From NCBI GenBank assembly GCA_905182985.1, contig CAJJDN010000116.1:258214-322213 (forward strand): 64,000 bases of DNA, written 5' to 3'. The translations under genes were made by a program, and so were the position numbers. Shown piece by piece: positions 24,063 through 37,500 of this stretch. Source of the DNA: Paramecium sonneborni (lineage: Eukaryota; Ciliophora; Oligohymenophorea; Peniculida; Parameciidae). The notes under the pieces are model-generated. The model was not told where the DNA came from. It did not search any database and saw nothing but the letters and a program-made list of their open reading frames with translations. The stretch's first letter is position 1. Every line of letters starts with the position of its first letter.

Positions 24063-25365
24063 TCAATGAAATAAAGGATCATCTCCAACAGATGAATTTG
24101 TAAATTATCTATCCCATTCTACAAATATTCCATTTTACCATTTGCCTTACTTTTCCATTTTATTTTTGCCTATATATATACCATTTCCATGTCTTTTACC
24201 ATTTCTCCATAATCCTTTATATATCTAAATAATATAAGAAGATTTACTCTTCCATCACCATAATAGAAAGTACCATATCCATCTCTTTAATCATTAAGAA
24301 ATTCTCCAATATATTTAGAACCATCATTCCAATAGAATTCCTTTATTAAATTTATAAATCTTACTCCTTATCCACTCATTTTATTTTATTTCCAATATCC
24401 AATATATTTAGTTCCATCAGAGCATTTATATATTCCATAACCACAAAAACAATTGTCTGCAAACTCTCCAATATATTAGGATCCATTTGCAACAGCATAT
24501 ACTCCTTATCCGAATTTGATGCCGTCAACATAATTTCCTTCAAAACTTGCTCCATCTGGCCAATGCTCTTTTCCTTTACCATTTTATTTATCATTAACCC
24601 ATTCACCTATGTAATATCCACCATTAGAAGTAGTTAACTTGCCCTAATGAAATACTATATGTATTTACATAACCATGAGCTTTATCATCTTTCCAATCTC
24701 CTTCATAAACATCTCCTTCTACATGTATTGATCTTCCTTTCCCATTCTATTTATTATTCTTCCAATAACCTTCATAATATGATCCATCTGGCCAGTATTA
24801 TATTCCTTTACCCCATTTTTCACTAAAATAGCCAAGGGTTATACTTATCCTTCCATTAACCTATATAAATATGATCGTATTCATCTTGTACAGGTCCTCT
24901 CATTATCAAGTCTGGTTCCGATTCGTTAACATCATAAATAAATTAGGGCAGGCCTTTTCTCAACTAAAAAGGAAATCAAATTTAAATAATAACTATACTG
25001 ATTTTGTTAAATTATCAAGACTTTCTGGTACCTTCTCAATTTATTTTACATTTTAATGTATGTTTGTTTCTTTTGAAAAAGAGTTAAACTTTTTGAGATC
25101 GCCCAATTAAATTTCCTACCTGCTTTATTTGTTCGATGAACTGTATTCATTAGTAGCTGTTATTGCCGCACTATTATTATTTTTATAATTCTTGTGTTTT
25201 TTTCTAATCAAGTATCCTCTAACAAAAGCTTAGGCAATATTTATTTGAATTACATTAGATTTTTATAGCAGCTTTATTCGCTTATTCTGCTTCCATTTAA
25301 TCTTTAGTAATTATTTGTTATTATTGACATTCCAATATTGTTGATTATCCACAGCAATTTCCCAT
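24063..25365 (-). CDS. MORN-repeat protein with IQ motif and N-terminal acylation site
   Basis: 382 residues in seven exons. The N-terminus MGNCCGQ fits N-myristoylation on Gly2 plus palmitoylation on Cys4/Cys5, implying membrane attachment. An IQ motif follows ([20 protein letters not shown]), a calmodulin-binding element. From about residue 120 there are tandem MORN repeats ([40 protein letters not shown]). Proteins of this design in ciliates sit at the cortex or with cilia; the exact role is unknown. Introns: 25229-25253, 24964-24998 (35 nt, longest here), 24823-24844, 24644-24668, 24341-24364, 24225-24247. Each preserves the MORN periodicity. It lies 107 bp upstream (5' side) of the giant gene's 3' end on the same strand. 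Confidence 0.88.
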
Positions 25366-25472
25366 TAATTTTTTTATAATATTTCTAAATAAATAAACTA
25401 AAAAATTGTAACAAGTCATATAAGTTTAGAAATACATAAATTTATTTTGATAATTTATACATATAATAAACA

Positions 25473-28400
25473 TCATTGGTTGAAGTAGACTCTAACTTCA
25501 GGTACATTTTTTAAGATCTGTTCATCTTTAACAAAATTAATTACTAAATCGACGTAATCAGTCTAAAGATATTATAAAATTTAAACCTTCACATCCAATA
25601 ATTCAATTATAGGCTAAGTAAATAGAGCTTATCCTTTATGAAGATCATGCATATAAATAACTGAGGATTATTTAAATACATTAATTGGTTCTAAATGATA
25701 TGTTTATTTTAAGTTTTAGAATAAACTTTGTAAAGTGATTTCTTTTCCTAATCTCACTTCCCATCTATCCCATAACGTTACATTAACTTCTTCATTAAGT
25801 TTGATAGTTTCAGCTTTCATAGGTTCAGTCAATTAAACAATAGGCACAGCTAAATTAATAAATCCATTCTTCATATTTTCCAATTTACATTTTTTTAAGA
25901 CTTTGACTAATTCTATAGTCTACAATCCTGAAACAACTGCTGTTGTAGTAGCTAATGCTGGAACTATTCTTCCAGCCTTTAATTTTACAGTAATCCAATC
26001 CATTTCATCAAGACCATAATTCAAAGCTCTAAGATTTCCTAAAGAATGAATAAAATCTATATGACCATTCATATCACAATCTTTTTCAAATTCTTATGAA
26101 TATAATTTAATACTAAAATTAATATATATAAATACCCAACAGTTCTCAAATCTTGAAGTTATGCTAATAATTTGGAAGTGTCATCAAAAATATTATTCTC
26201 TTGTTCTTCATCTTATTATTTCTATTATTTATTCTCTAATTTTAACACTTATTCTTCTATTTCTTTTTTCTTTGAATCATTAGGTATCCATTCTTTGCAT
26301 GTCATTTTCTATCCTAAAATAGCTACATCAAGTCTATTCTTATCTAATCTCCAATCATTTGGTGTGGGTAGATTATATTGTTTAGCTCTAAGAAAAGCCA
26401 TTGTTGATATAAATTATACTACAATGTGATTTTCAATGTCATAATTTAAACATTTTGGAGGTCTTTTTGGTAACTTCCAAAAAGGTTATCCATCTTTTGT
26501 TTTTGCATCAATTGGATATGTGTAAAGTAATTATTTAATATCATTGATAAAGTATTTTTAAAATTTGTTTTTAGCCCATTAAATACAATCATCTAATTTA
26601 ATTGGAGCAAATTATAATAATTTGATAGTAGATTTTAATTATTTAATTTCTTCTGGATTTGATGGATTAAATGATTAATTATCAATAATATTTTATGCTA
26701 ATTTTGGTTTTAATGAAAACAATTTATTAAATTTATCTCTAGCAAATTCAATACAATGGAATGTTTCTTCTGGGAACATTTTTAAAGTACAATAAGGAAT
26801 TTCACCTTCTTCAACAGGATCTTACATACTATTATATGATTCTGTTTAGAATGGAATAATGCATTAAACGTGTCCCTTAGGTCCAAGTGTACCTGATTCT
26901 AATAATGGAATCTTAGCTTTAACACATCTACGATCAACATATCTTCTAGCTTAAACATTATCCAATGCATTAGCAACAAGTGATAATTATTCAAAATATT
27001 AATCATTAAAAATGTTTTCAGTTAATTCATGAACTTTATCCATTCTAGCTATCAATTTACCCTTAAGAAGAGGATTCATTTAAATTACAGCTGCTGCTGC
27101 AGTCTATGATTTAGGTTTATGAATATGTTTTTCTCTGAATAAGAATTATCTATTTAAATTGGATGTTTCAATATGATCAGGATCAGTTATAGTAATCTAA
27201 CCTTCAATACTTAAATTTATCATTGCAAAATTCTTTAATAATTCACATCCAATAGCACCACATCCAACCATAAATATTTGAGTATTCTTAACTTTCTAAT
27301 AGAGATCTTCTCCCATTAATTTAGCCAAAGCATCTTTACCTGTAATTTATACTTGATCTAATGCTTAAATCTAAGCTAATTGATCTCCTTTTTCATCCCA
27401 CATTTCGAAAGGTAAGACTTCAATACAATCAAAATAATAAGCTTAATTAATAGGAGTAAATTTATTAGTGAGAGCTTTAATAATTTCTTAAGAGACAAAA
27501 CCTCCTAAATAAGCAGCAAGAGGAGGAAATGCTGGTAAAGTGAATGTCTTTTAAAACATTTTGAGATAATATTCTAAATACTTAGCTTGTTTTTAATTCT
27601 ATGAGATAAAATTACCCTTATCAAATTTTTAAATGGAATCAAGTAGATTAGAGATATCTCCATTTATATATGATAGAGTTCTATATGCTAAATGTAATAG
27701 ACTTTGTTCCAATGGTTTAATACTATCACTATCCTTTAGATTGGGGTCTAAGAATTCATCACTGTTTAAAACAGTATCTAAAGATTTATTTGAAAATGTA
27801 ATAGTTTATTTTACATGTCTGGCTATTCCACTTGATATATATGGAGAGTATTAAGAGATATCATCTAGAATCTTAAACTTCTTAGTTGAAATTGTTTAGA
27901 TTTTAAGGAGTTGATTATTAATAGATTAATCTCCTAGTTACATTCCTTAAACTTGCAATAATACGATATGATCACCATCAGCAAATTAAGATCGTTATCC
28001 TTCTAGTAATTCAACCACTCCATCTAATGAAATGGATTTAATAAGAACATCTGGAATATCTTCTCCATTCTTATCAATCACTTTAAATTCATTACCAAAG
28101 TCATTAATTATTCTACCGTAAACAGAATTTGCATTAGATATTATCAGTTTAATATTATGAGTTCTACAGAGATTATCCCAGCAAATTAGTTCATTGTAAT
28201 CGTAAACATCTGTTAGAATTGCTATATCAAATTGCTCTATAGTTATATACTCTTAAATATCCTTTTCTACTACCTTAACTCGAACATAATTATTTAATTA
28301 TTAAATTTTATCTACACATGCATATGCCTTTACTTTTCCAATATCAGATTAAGAAAGGAAGAATTACCCAACCAAATCATCTTCAATTACTATCTTGTTA

Positions 28401-28570
28401 TCAAAAAGAGCAAAAACTCCAACTCCAGAAAGCACTACATTCTTAGCTATTTCAACACCTAAAGATCCTAATCCACTAAGCAATACTTTTGCATTTGCTT
28501 ATTTTTTTACAGCTTCTATTCCCATCGCTCCTATATATCTACTCCATCTATCTCTTACTTATTCATTACT
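25473..28570 (-). other. UBA1-type E1 module of the giant fusion
   Basis: This is a full-length E1 layout: RWSRYIGAMGIEAVKK start, inactive and active adenylation halves, first and second catalytic-cysteine half-domains (active Cys codon 26789-26791) and a C-terminal UFD ending VRVYFNQ. The only intron is 23 nt at 26113-26135 and restores VGIKLYSQEFEKDCD. All catalytic motifs appear intact, so it is not a dead E1 by eye. Confidence 0.9.
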
Positions 28571-31500
28571 CACATCCAGTACTTATTCTTAAACAGCTTT
28601 ATCATAAGTCACATCTACTTCCTCTATATTGAGTATACCCTCTGTAACTTTTTAGATATTCACTTGATTTTCTTATTGTTTCTTCTTTCTTCTTTGATTC
28701 AATTTTGGACCAATTTCTTTGATACTTGGATGCTACAAAGCATTTAAAGCTTTCTCTAATTCTGCAGTAGCATCTTTTAACATATCTAAATATTAAGTCT
28801 TAGATTTCTTAAATATTGAACACCATTGACTATTATGATCACTTACCAATCCCATATATAATGCTTATCTCTATTCTGCATATTGTATCCATTTTTTTAC
28901 TTCATCCATAATTTCAACTCTCTTCAAATAAAAATGTCTTCTTATGATTGACTCAAATCCTACAGGTGGATTCTTAATATTTTCAATCATTGCATATTAT
29001 ATATTACCAAATCTAACAATATTAGAATATGCTTCATTCTTCATTTCTCCATCCGATTAACCTGCTTCCCCTTCAAATCCTGGTTCATTAAAATAAACAT
29101 CTTCAGACATTATTATAGCTTATGTTGATACTAACACTTATAATATTGTTGATAATTTAGGATCCCAGTTTTCTGATGCATGTCCTCTCCATGTTCCCAA
29201 TAATGATAAACATACTTTACCACATGCATATAAATTAGGATTAAATCTTACTTTACCACCTCCAGTAGTTGATAAATTCATCTTAGGAGGAGTATTTGGA
29301 TATTGGTCTTCAAAATATATATCAAATAAATAAGCTCCATGAGCATATGGTGTTCCAGATGCTCCCATTATTAATGCTTTTATTACATCTACTCTATCCT
29401 TATCAGCTCTTACAAATATTGAATTTGTATGTTCAACTGGTAATGAATTAGACATATCTGCAAACTCTTATGCTAAACGAATCAATTTTGCTGGAGTTGG
29501 TATTGGAGCTTAAGTTATTTATTTTTCATAATAATGTTAATATTATTGATTTTATCCTTTAAATGAAACATAATCGAATCTTAAATCCTTTAATAATAAT
29601 CTATAAGATTCATTTAATGGTAATTTTAATATCTCTTACAATTCATGCTCTTTTGCTTCTTCTAATTCCTCATCTGATTAATCACATTCAAATCTTTCTA
29701 TTGCTTCCTAAACACATGTGTCTGTCTCCATAATTATTGTTGCTATTTACTTTGAAATCTAATCCTTCTCTGATAATTCATTTGTTTTTAAACACGATAA
29801 AAATATTTGAGCTATATTTTTTAAGTTACTTAACAATTCTGCTATTGATTCTATCTATTTTGGTATATAATTTGAAGGGATCTTTAACAATAAAGGAGTC
29901 AGATTTTTATGTTTTGCTAAGGTCTTTGTTAGTTGAAGATAACATAAATTAAGGTCAAAATCTTTTGACATTTCTAACAATGAACCTGATCTAAAAGCAG
30001 CTTCTAATAATGATAATAATGCACTTTCAAATATCATTTCATTAATTCTTTTTGATAGTTCTTAATTTAAATGCCAATTATCATAATTGAAAAAGTTTCT
30101 TATAATTTCTAAAAGGGATTTTAATTATTCAGATCTTACTTTTTTTTTATCTAAATATTCCTAGGTATTCCATTTTTAATTTTATCCAGTTTAATCACTT
30201 CCATAACCAACACCTTATTTCTTTTTAAGTTTTCTATCAACTCCTTTATCACTTTATGCCTGATTTTACTACTATTATTATTATTGTTCAGGTTCTTCAG
30301 CAATAATTGCTTAATAGACTCTTTTCTTTTCTTTACTAACAATTGCAATTTTATCTAAAATTTTTTATATTAAATTATCATTAATAGCAATAATTCTAAT
30401 TTCTTAATTATTATGTGTCTTAAAAACATCTGACAAAGTATCATAAATAAATTTAACAGCCTCAATTTCCTTTTCTTTCCATGCTTTTTAATCACTATTA
30501 GGTTAATCAGGAGTACCTGCTAATAATTAAAAGAGTAATTCCATAGATTTCTTATTTTTTAAATAATAACTGAAAAATTATGGAACTGAACAAAATGCAC
30601 TTAATTCAGAAACATAAGAATTCCAAATTTATGTTAATTCTTAGTTTTACCATTTTTTAGTTGCATCTTAGACAGCTAAAATGATTTATTTAACACCATC
30701 TTAATTTTGAAATGCTTCAAAAATTTTCAAAGCTGCTGAATATTACAATGGTGTTTCTGTAAGAGAATTTAATTATCCCAATAATTCTAATCCATCAACA
30801 ACAAATGTTGGAAATGGTTTTGTTTACTATTAAATTAGTGTACCATTAAATTAAATACTAGTTGAATTTTTAATTGTTTATTCATTCAAATACATATTAG
30901 ATACATAGATACATTATAAAATATTAGTATTATTGCAATTTCCTGGTATAGAATAAACAGGTGTAGCACTTAAATAATTATAAACAGATTATTTAGCAAA
31001 GTATTTATCTTATAAGATAGGATTACTTAAAATTCCATAACCAAAAGTAGAAGTATCATTTGTCTCTATTAATTAATTACCTGATTATCCACTAAACAAT
31101 GGTTTTTATGTACTTTTAGATACTGATTATGGTTATTAATAAACCCAGATTTCCATTCTTTACATCCAAAAATCATCAAAATAATAATCTTCTTCTGGTT
31201 TTTATTCTAAGAGTTCAAAGTCATGAATTCCAATAGAAACACTGGAAACTTCCTAATCATCAGAAAATGTTAAATTAATTCTCTCTAATAAAAATGAGAA
31301 AGAACCTCCATTAACATGATCCATACCTACTCCAAATGTTTTACGATCATTATTTAATAAATGATATACTCTATCTTTTTCATAAGTAAATCCAAATTAT
31401 TCTCCATTTTCTGGAATTGGATACACTTCTCCTGGATAATAATCATGTTAGAATTCACTAACTAAATTTCCACATTTTTAAGTACTAAATAATCCAATAA

Positions 31501-34500
31501 TACAATTTTCATTTTGATTATTATTCTTTCCATATAATAAGATTAAAAAGGGTCCCTTCTATAGAGTTGATAATGTTTTATGGAAATATGACCCTCCTTA
31601 TTATAATTCCATTTCCTTAACCCATCTTCCTCCTTTCTTTAGAGAATTAGTTTTAATAACTTTTTGAATAGCTGATTATAGAGCATCATAATATTAAGGT
31701 GTAAATTCTTTGGCTTAAAATCCATTCAATTCATATGATCCACTAATTTCATTAGATTCATCTTCTTAAATATGAAGTGAACTCAATTTTTTAATATCAC
31801 CCACAAAGATTTAACTTTCTTTATCCCAAATATCAATTGTAAAATCAACTTTCTCTTCAAAATTTAGTAAAGGAATTAATACATTCTCAACATAATTTAT
31901 ATCTACAATTTGTGATAGTAAATGAATATCTTAAATCAATTTTTAAGCTAATTAACTAACTGCTTCAGATGTTGACAATGTTATCTTACCTACAAAATTA
32001 ACTATATGACTCAATGTTAATTAATCAATTTATTTTAATAATGTTTTAGATGGGTTTTAGACTTTCAAATTTTCATAAACTTATAAATGATAATTATTTT
32101 GACAATAAAAGTCTTTAAGTTCTGAAACATTAGCAGATGAATCAAAAAAGAAAAAATAATCAGACAAAGTTGTGTTATCTGTTTTTTTCAATGATTCTAT
32201 TGTTTGTTCAAAGAGTTTAGGTATATGTGGTTTAATCAGATTAACAACATCATTGCTAATCTAAACTAAAATGGATAGCAATTTTAATTTATATAAGGAT
32301 GAATTTTGCAATAATTATTGTGTTAAATCTGAAATCCCAGTTTATTATAACTACATATTTAAAACATATGGTTATGGTAATTTAATTAGTGTAATAAACA
32401 ATCGCATAATCATATTACAATGTTCATATGATTAACTTGTTACTTCTACTGCCTATAAAATATTTTAAAAGTCTTCTTCTTCTATATCTAACAATATTGG
32501 TTCCTTGTTTTTTTGTTTACTTGAAATAAGAATTGCATAAGTTAAAGCTTCAATCAAAAGAGTAAGCTGAGTAAATTAATCTTAAGACTTAGCAATTTAA
32601 CCAATCTATTTTATTTAATTCAAAATGTAATTTAAGAATTTCTTTAATCTATCTAATTATTTATCCTTATCTTATAATACAATTTCTGCTGTTAATTTAG
32701 CATGTGCCCATTCTAATGTAATATCCATAATCTAATCTAATACCCAATCTCCAAACTCTGGATTATATTTAGTCAATCCTATAAATAAAGGTGATAATGT
32801 AGATTCATTTGAATGTAATGCTAAACTTATATTTTTAAAGCTCTTTTTTATTTATTAAATTATGTTCTAATTATTGCTGATATCAAATAATGTATTTCTA
32901 AATTTTTAAGAACACATCTTGCCTAATAATCTACTAGCAGTTTTCTCTTAAATAATTTATATCTATTTATTTCTATTAATTGAGGAATCATAACCTGTGA
33001 TGGATATGAAACTCACACCTATTTAAATATTATTATATTATTTAAAAGACAATTATGAAATTTATTCTAAGAATGTTATTTATGGCTTTTTCATAATAAA
33101 CCTAATATAAGTAATTGGTTATTGAACTAATGATTTAATTTATTGATTTAAATTTCCTTAAGCATTTAATCTCCAAACATTTAAAGCCATAACTTTAACA
33201 CTATAATAAGTATAGGCTTCATCTTCAATTAAAGTCATAATTCCAATTGGATACCATAAATTATCTGAAGTCTTGTTCTTAACCTCTACTACTACTATAT
33301 CTGGAATACCTAAAATTCTATCATTATATTCTGGAGTGTATGCCTAAAATCCAATTTTAATTTATTTTAATTCAATAGATTTCTCTAATTAGAATTCAAG
33401 AATATAATCTTCAGACAATTCATCTTTAAGAGTTAAAACATGAACCTTAGCTTTGACTCCTTTTTTATTTACTTACCAATCTTTTACTTATTGTTATGGT
33501 TATCCTGGCTATTTCTAGGATTCAACCATCAATAATTTATTAGCAAATTCTTCTTCTTAAGGTTATTATTCACTTCCCTCATTCTTTTCTTCAAAAGTAG
33601 TTGAAGTCAAATGTGTTTTTTCTAACAAGTATTCAAAACCATTTCCATTTATAGCTATTTCTCTCACTACTTAATCCGTAATCATCCATAATTCACTTAA
33701 TTCTTCAAAGATTTCTTAAGTATGTTTTATTAATGAATAATTCAATATATTTGTCATCTAATTCATCTACTCTTAAATAACTGTATCAAATTCTTTTTAA
33801 AACTTAAACAACTATATTAATGATTCTGTTGCTAACTATTAATCTGCTTATAACCAATCAAATATTTATCTTACATGCTTACTAATGCTTCCTAAAATCT
33901 CAGTTGCAGGAGTAACATTGGGAACATTTGACTTATTTAGCATATACCAATGAATATATTTTTTAATTAATTCACTATATTATGGTATTTCTTATATTAG
34001 TATTTATAATTTTATAGGACATTCTGCTTTCTTCATTAATTATAATAATTTATTTCCAAATTACAGCTTTTTCAATAATTACAATTCACAACTATATACA
34101 CCATCATGTCTTCCAACATTACAATATTTGTATAAATATTGAGCAGTTTCAGAAAATATCAATTTAAATATTTAAGCATTTATTTTCCTTTCTTAAAATG
34201 CAACTATATTTAATAATCCATCTATCAAAGGTGTTCCTTAATATTAAAATATTTATTTTATTAAATTACTATTAAATTCTGTACTCTGGGTATGTTCTAA
34301 AATTGATTTTGTCATTTCAATAAATCTAAATTGTATAACTGCTTATTTATTTGCATCTAATTTTAAGTATATTGATAATAATTAATCATATATTTTGTGT
34401 TCCATAATTAATTAAGTTGGAATTTTACTCATCAAATTTAACAATAATCCCCAATAAGTTAATGAATTTTCTAATGTTTCATTATTAAGTAAATTCTTTC

Positions 34501-37500
34501 TTGGTTCAATTAAAAATTTAATCATCTATGAAACTGTTTCAATATTACATATTTGAACAAATCCTCCTTCCTCTAATTTTTCTGAAAATTCCTAATAAGT
34601 CTGAGCAGTCTACTATTTTATTGATCTCTTTCTTTGATTTTATCTCTATTCACTTTGTGTCAAATTCATATTTGAAAGTTATAATAATTATCCTACTACA
34701 AATGATAAAAATGTAAACCAAGCTGAACTATCTAATGGTTGTATAAATATTGAAATATTTTCATTAGCATATTTTACTATTGCATTCAATATAATTTAGA
34801 AGAAGTAAAATATTAGTTTATAGGTTTATTAATTACATAATTTTTCTATGACTTATTTAATTTGATTCAAAATTGTATTCGAATCAACTGATTGTATTGC
34901 ATTAGCTAATAATTAAAATAATCCTGATTATGTTGGATCTGTAGGGTTTGTAATTTCTGTAACGAATTGAATCAGTTCATCATTATTTAACTTCATTAAC
35001 ACATTACAAGTCTTAATAAAAAGGTTTTAAACATCTAAAATTTGATATTGTTATTAATTTTATAAAGTCCATTTCATTATAAAAAAAAGAGTTGAAAAAA
35101 CCTTTTACTTTGTTAATTCAAAACATTCATCAGTTAATTTTTCAACCTATCCAATTTCTAAATCTTAACTACTTGTAGATCTTAGCGTTCCTAAAGGTTT
35201 TATTTAAATCTAAGGATCTACTAATTCCTTATTATTAAACTATTTATCTACCAACTTACTTAACACTAATCCAATTAATTATTGAGCTTATTTTATTTAT
35301 TGTTTTTCACTTAAAATTATTGAGATATACATGATAGTTTGACAAATTGGTATATGAAGAACTTTTAAGGTATTGAGAATATTAGCATCTGAATCAATTT
35401 TTTGATATTAAGCAAATGTGAATAGAATCCAATTCTTTAAGTTTAAATTACTCAATATAATATTAAGTAATTGGAAACTTAAATCTGTGATTGGACCTTG
35501 ATTTACTTATACAAAAGTCTTATAAATTAATTAGGCCATTTTTAATCCTTCTTATTCTCTTAAAGCCATATCTGATCTCCATTATTAACATGTAGAATCA
35601 GCTTGAATTAATATCTTAATAAGTTCATAAGCATAAGTATATAAAAAATCTAAAGATTTACTTAAGTTAAGACTTGAATTTGGATCTTAAATTAGTTCAA
35701 GCTATAATTTTCTAATTATTTAAATAGTTTCTTATATCTTTTCTTTACCCTAATTCTGTTATAATTTTTGTTTTAACTCTTTTTATTTTTAAATCAACAA
35801 AACCCTAAAATATTAGGATTATAATTAAGTATGTGAACTTTGAGAATTATTTGATTCTTTTATTTACAAAATTACATATTTTTGTTTCAACCCTAAAACT
35901 TTAGCTGAATCCAAATAAATTACTCCTTAACTTGTATATTTTTAGTATTTCAAAGAGTTAGGAAAATTCATCTCCTTTTCAAAAACAAAATCTCCATCAG
36001 TGAATAATACTTAACTCTACATTTATTTTTCAGATTATTAACTCAATTATCCTTTAAATTATGGAATAATACATAATTCCTTAGGAGCAATATTATTTTC
36101 TTCTTTTGTTCTAGTGGCTGCAGTTAATGAATATGTTATTTATAATTTTAATGTTCTTACTTATTAAGCTTTAATATTCCATGTCATTATATTTAATTTA
36201 CTTTTAGGCATATTTGATGAATGTTAATCAGCATATTTAGTTAATTAAACTAGTAACCAATCTGGTAATGTAACATCCAAAATAGGTTAATTAGTTTAAT
36301 CATTAAATAATGTCACTCTTACTACTCTACAATTTATTTGAGGAGTATTGAACACTAATTAAAATTAATGGATATCATATTAACATAAAAGATCAATTAC
36401 ATATTCATCATAATGAGCTTATCTTGAAAATACTATTATTGAATAAAGAGGTTTCTTTATGTTAATATCTATATTTATCAAATTATTTGGTTTATCAGGG
36501 TCTACTTTTTCGTTATTGCTTATTTCAATCTATTTTTATACTTCACCTAAAACTTAAGATATTAATGGAGTATCTTCTACAAATTAAGTTAATTTATAAT
36601 ATCTATCAGAAAATAATTATTCCTCAGTTAACATCAAGAAAATTTATAATTGATTCAATTTGTTCAAATAAGATTAATCAACTTTATGAATAAACTTTGC
36701 AATTTATTTTAAATGACTTAAAATATATGGATAATATTCTTTAGAATCTAGTGAAGCATATCTCTTTAACATTTAAAGTAATTAAATAAAACCTGCTGGT
36801 TTTATTATATCAGATAAAGTAAAGATATTATTAATAATGTCTTTAACTGCTTTAATTAATTGGCCATTAAATTCAGGTATAGAAAATAATTACTATAAAA
36901 ATGTTTAAACGCAAGATTCTTCTTCTTATTGCTGTGTTAGTAAATTTAACTTAATAAATTCTAAAATATCTAAGTCTTTATAGCATATATTAACAAATTA
37001 AGGAATACTTTGGAATAACTTACACAAAACTTTAATTCCACTAAATCTTTATTATTATGATGCTTTATTGTCATGAATAAGTTACATAAATTTCTTATTG
37101 AATTGATTATATTTCGAAATATCATGCATTAAATTTGTTATCAAATTGGCTTGAGGAAGTTTTTAAAGTAGATTTTAATTTATATCTTTTTATTTAAATC
37201 CATTAATTTAAAGAAAGCTTATTTAAGATTGTTGCAATTCAATTTTAATATTCTAAACATTTGCTAATTAAGAGGCAGGAATTTCACATATAAATTTATT
37301 ATAATTACCATAAGTATCTTCTTTGAATTAGCATTAATCTTTATCCAAAACAGTATCATTTATTTTCAAAGTAATATCTTTGAATAGCTCAAATGATTCT
37401 TCACTTTAAATTAATTAATCTTCCAAAGTTTCTTTTACAATAGTACCATAAGCAACAAAATAATTTAATGTAAGAGGATTTTATTCGAATTTCACTTAAT

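Noticed and set aside
28570..29060. A gene boundary between the E2 and E1 parts of the giant gene
   Set aside because: The frame is continuous with normal codon use, there is no TGA and no AT-rich spacer, and the linker reads as ordinary protein. Kept as one gene, with the transcript test stated.
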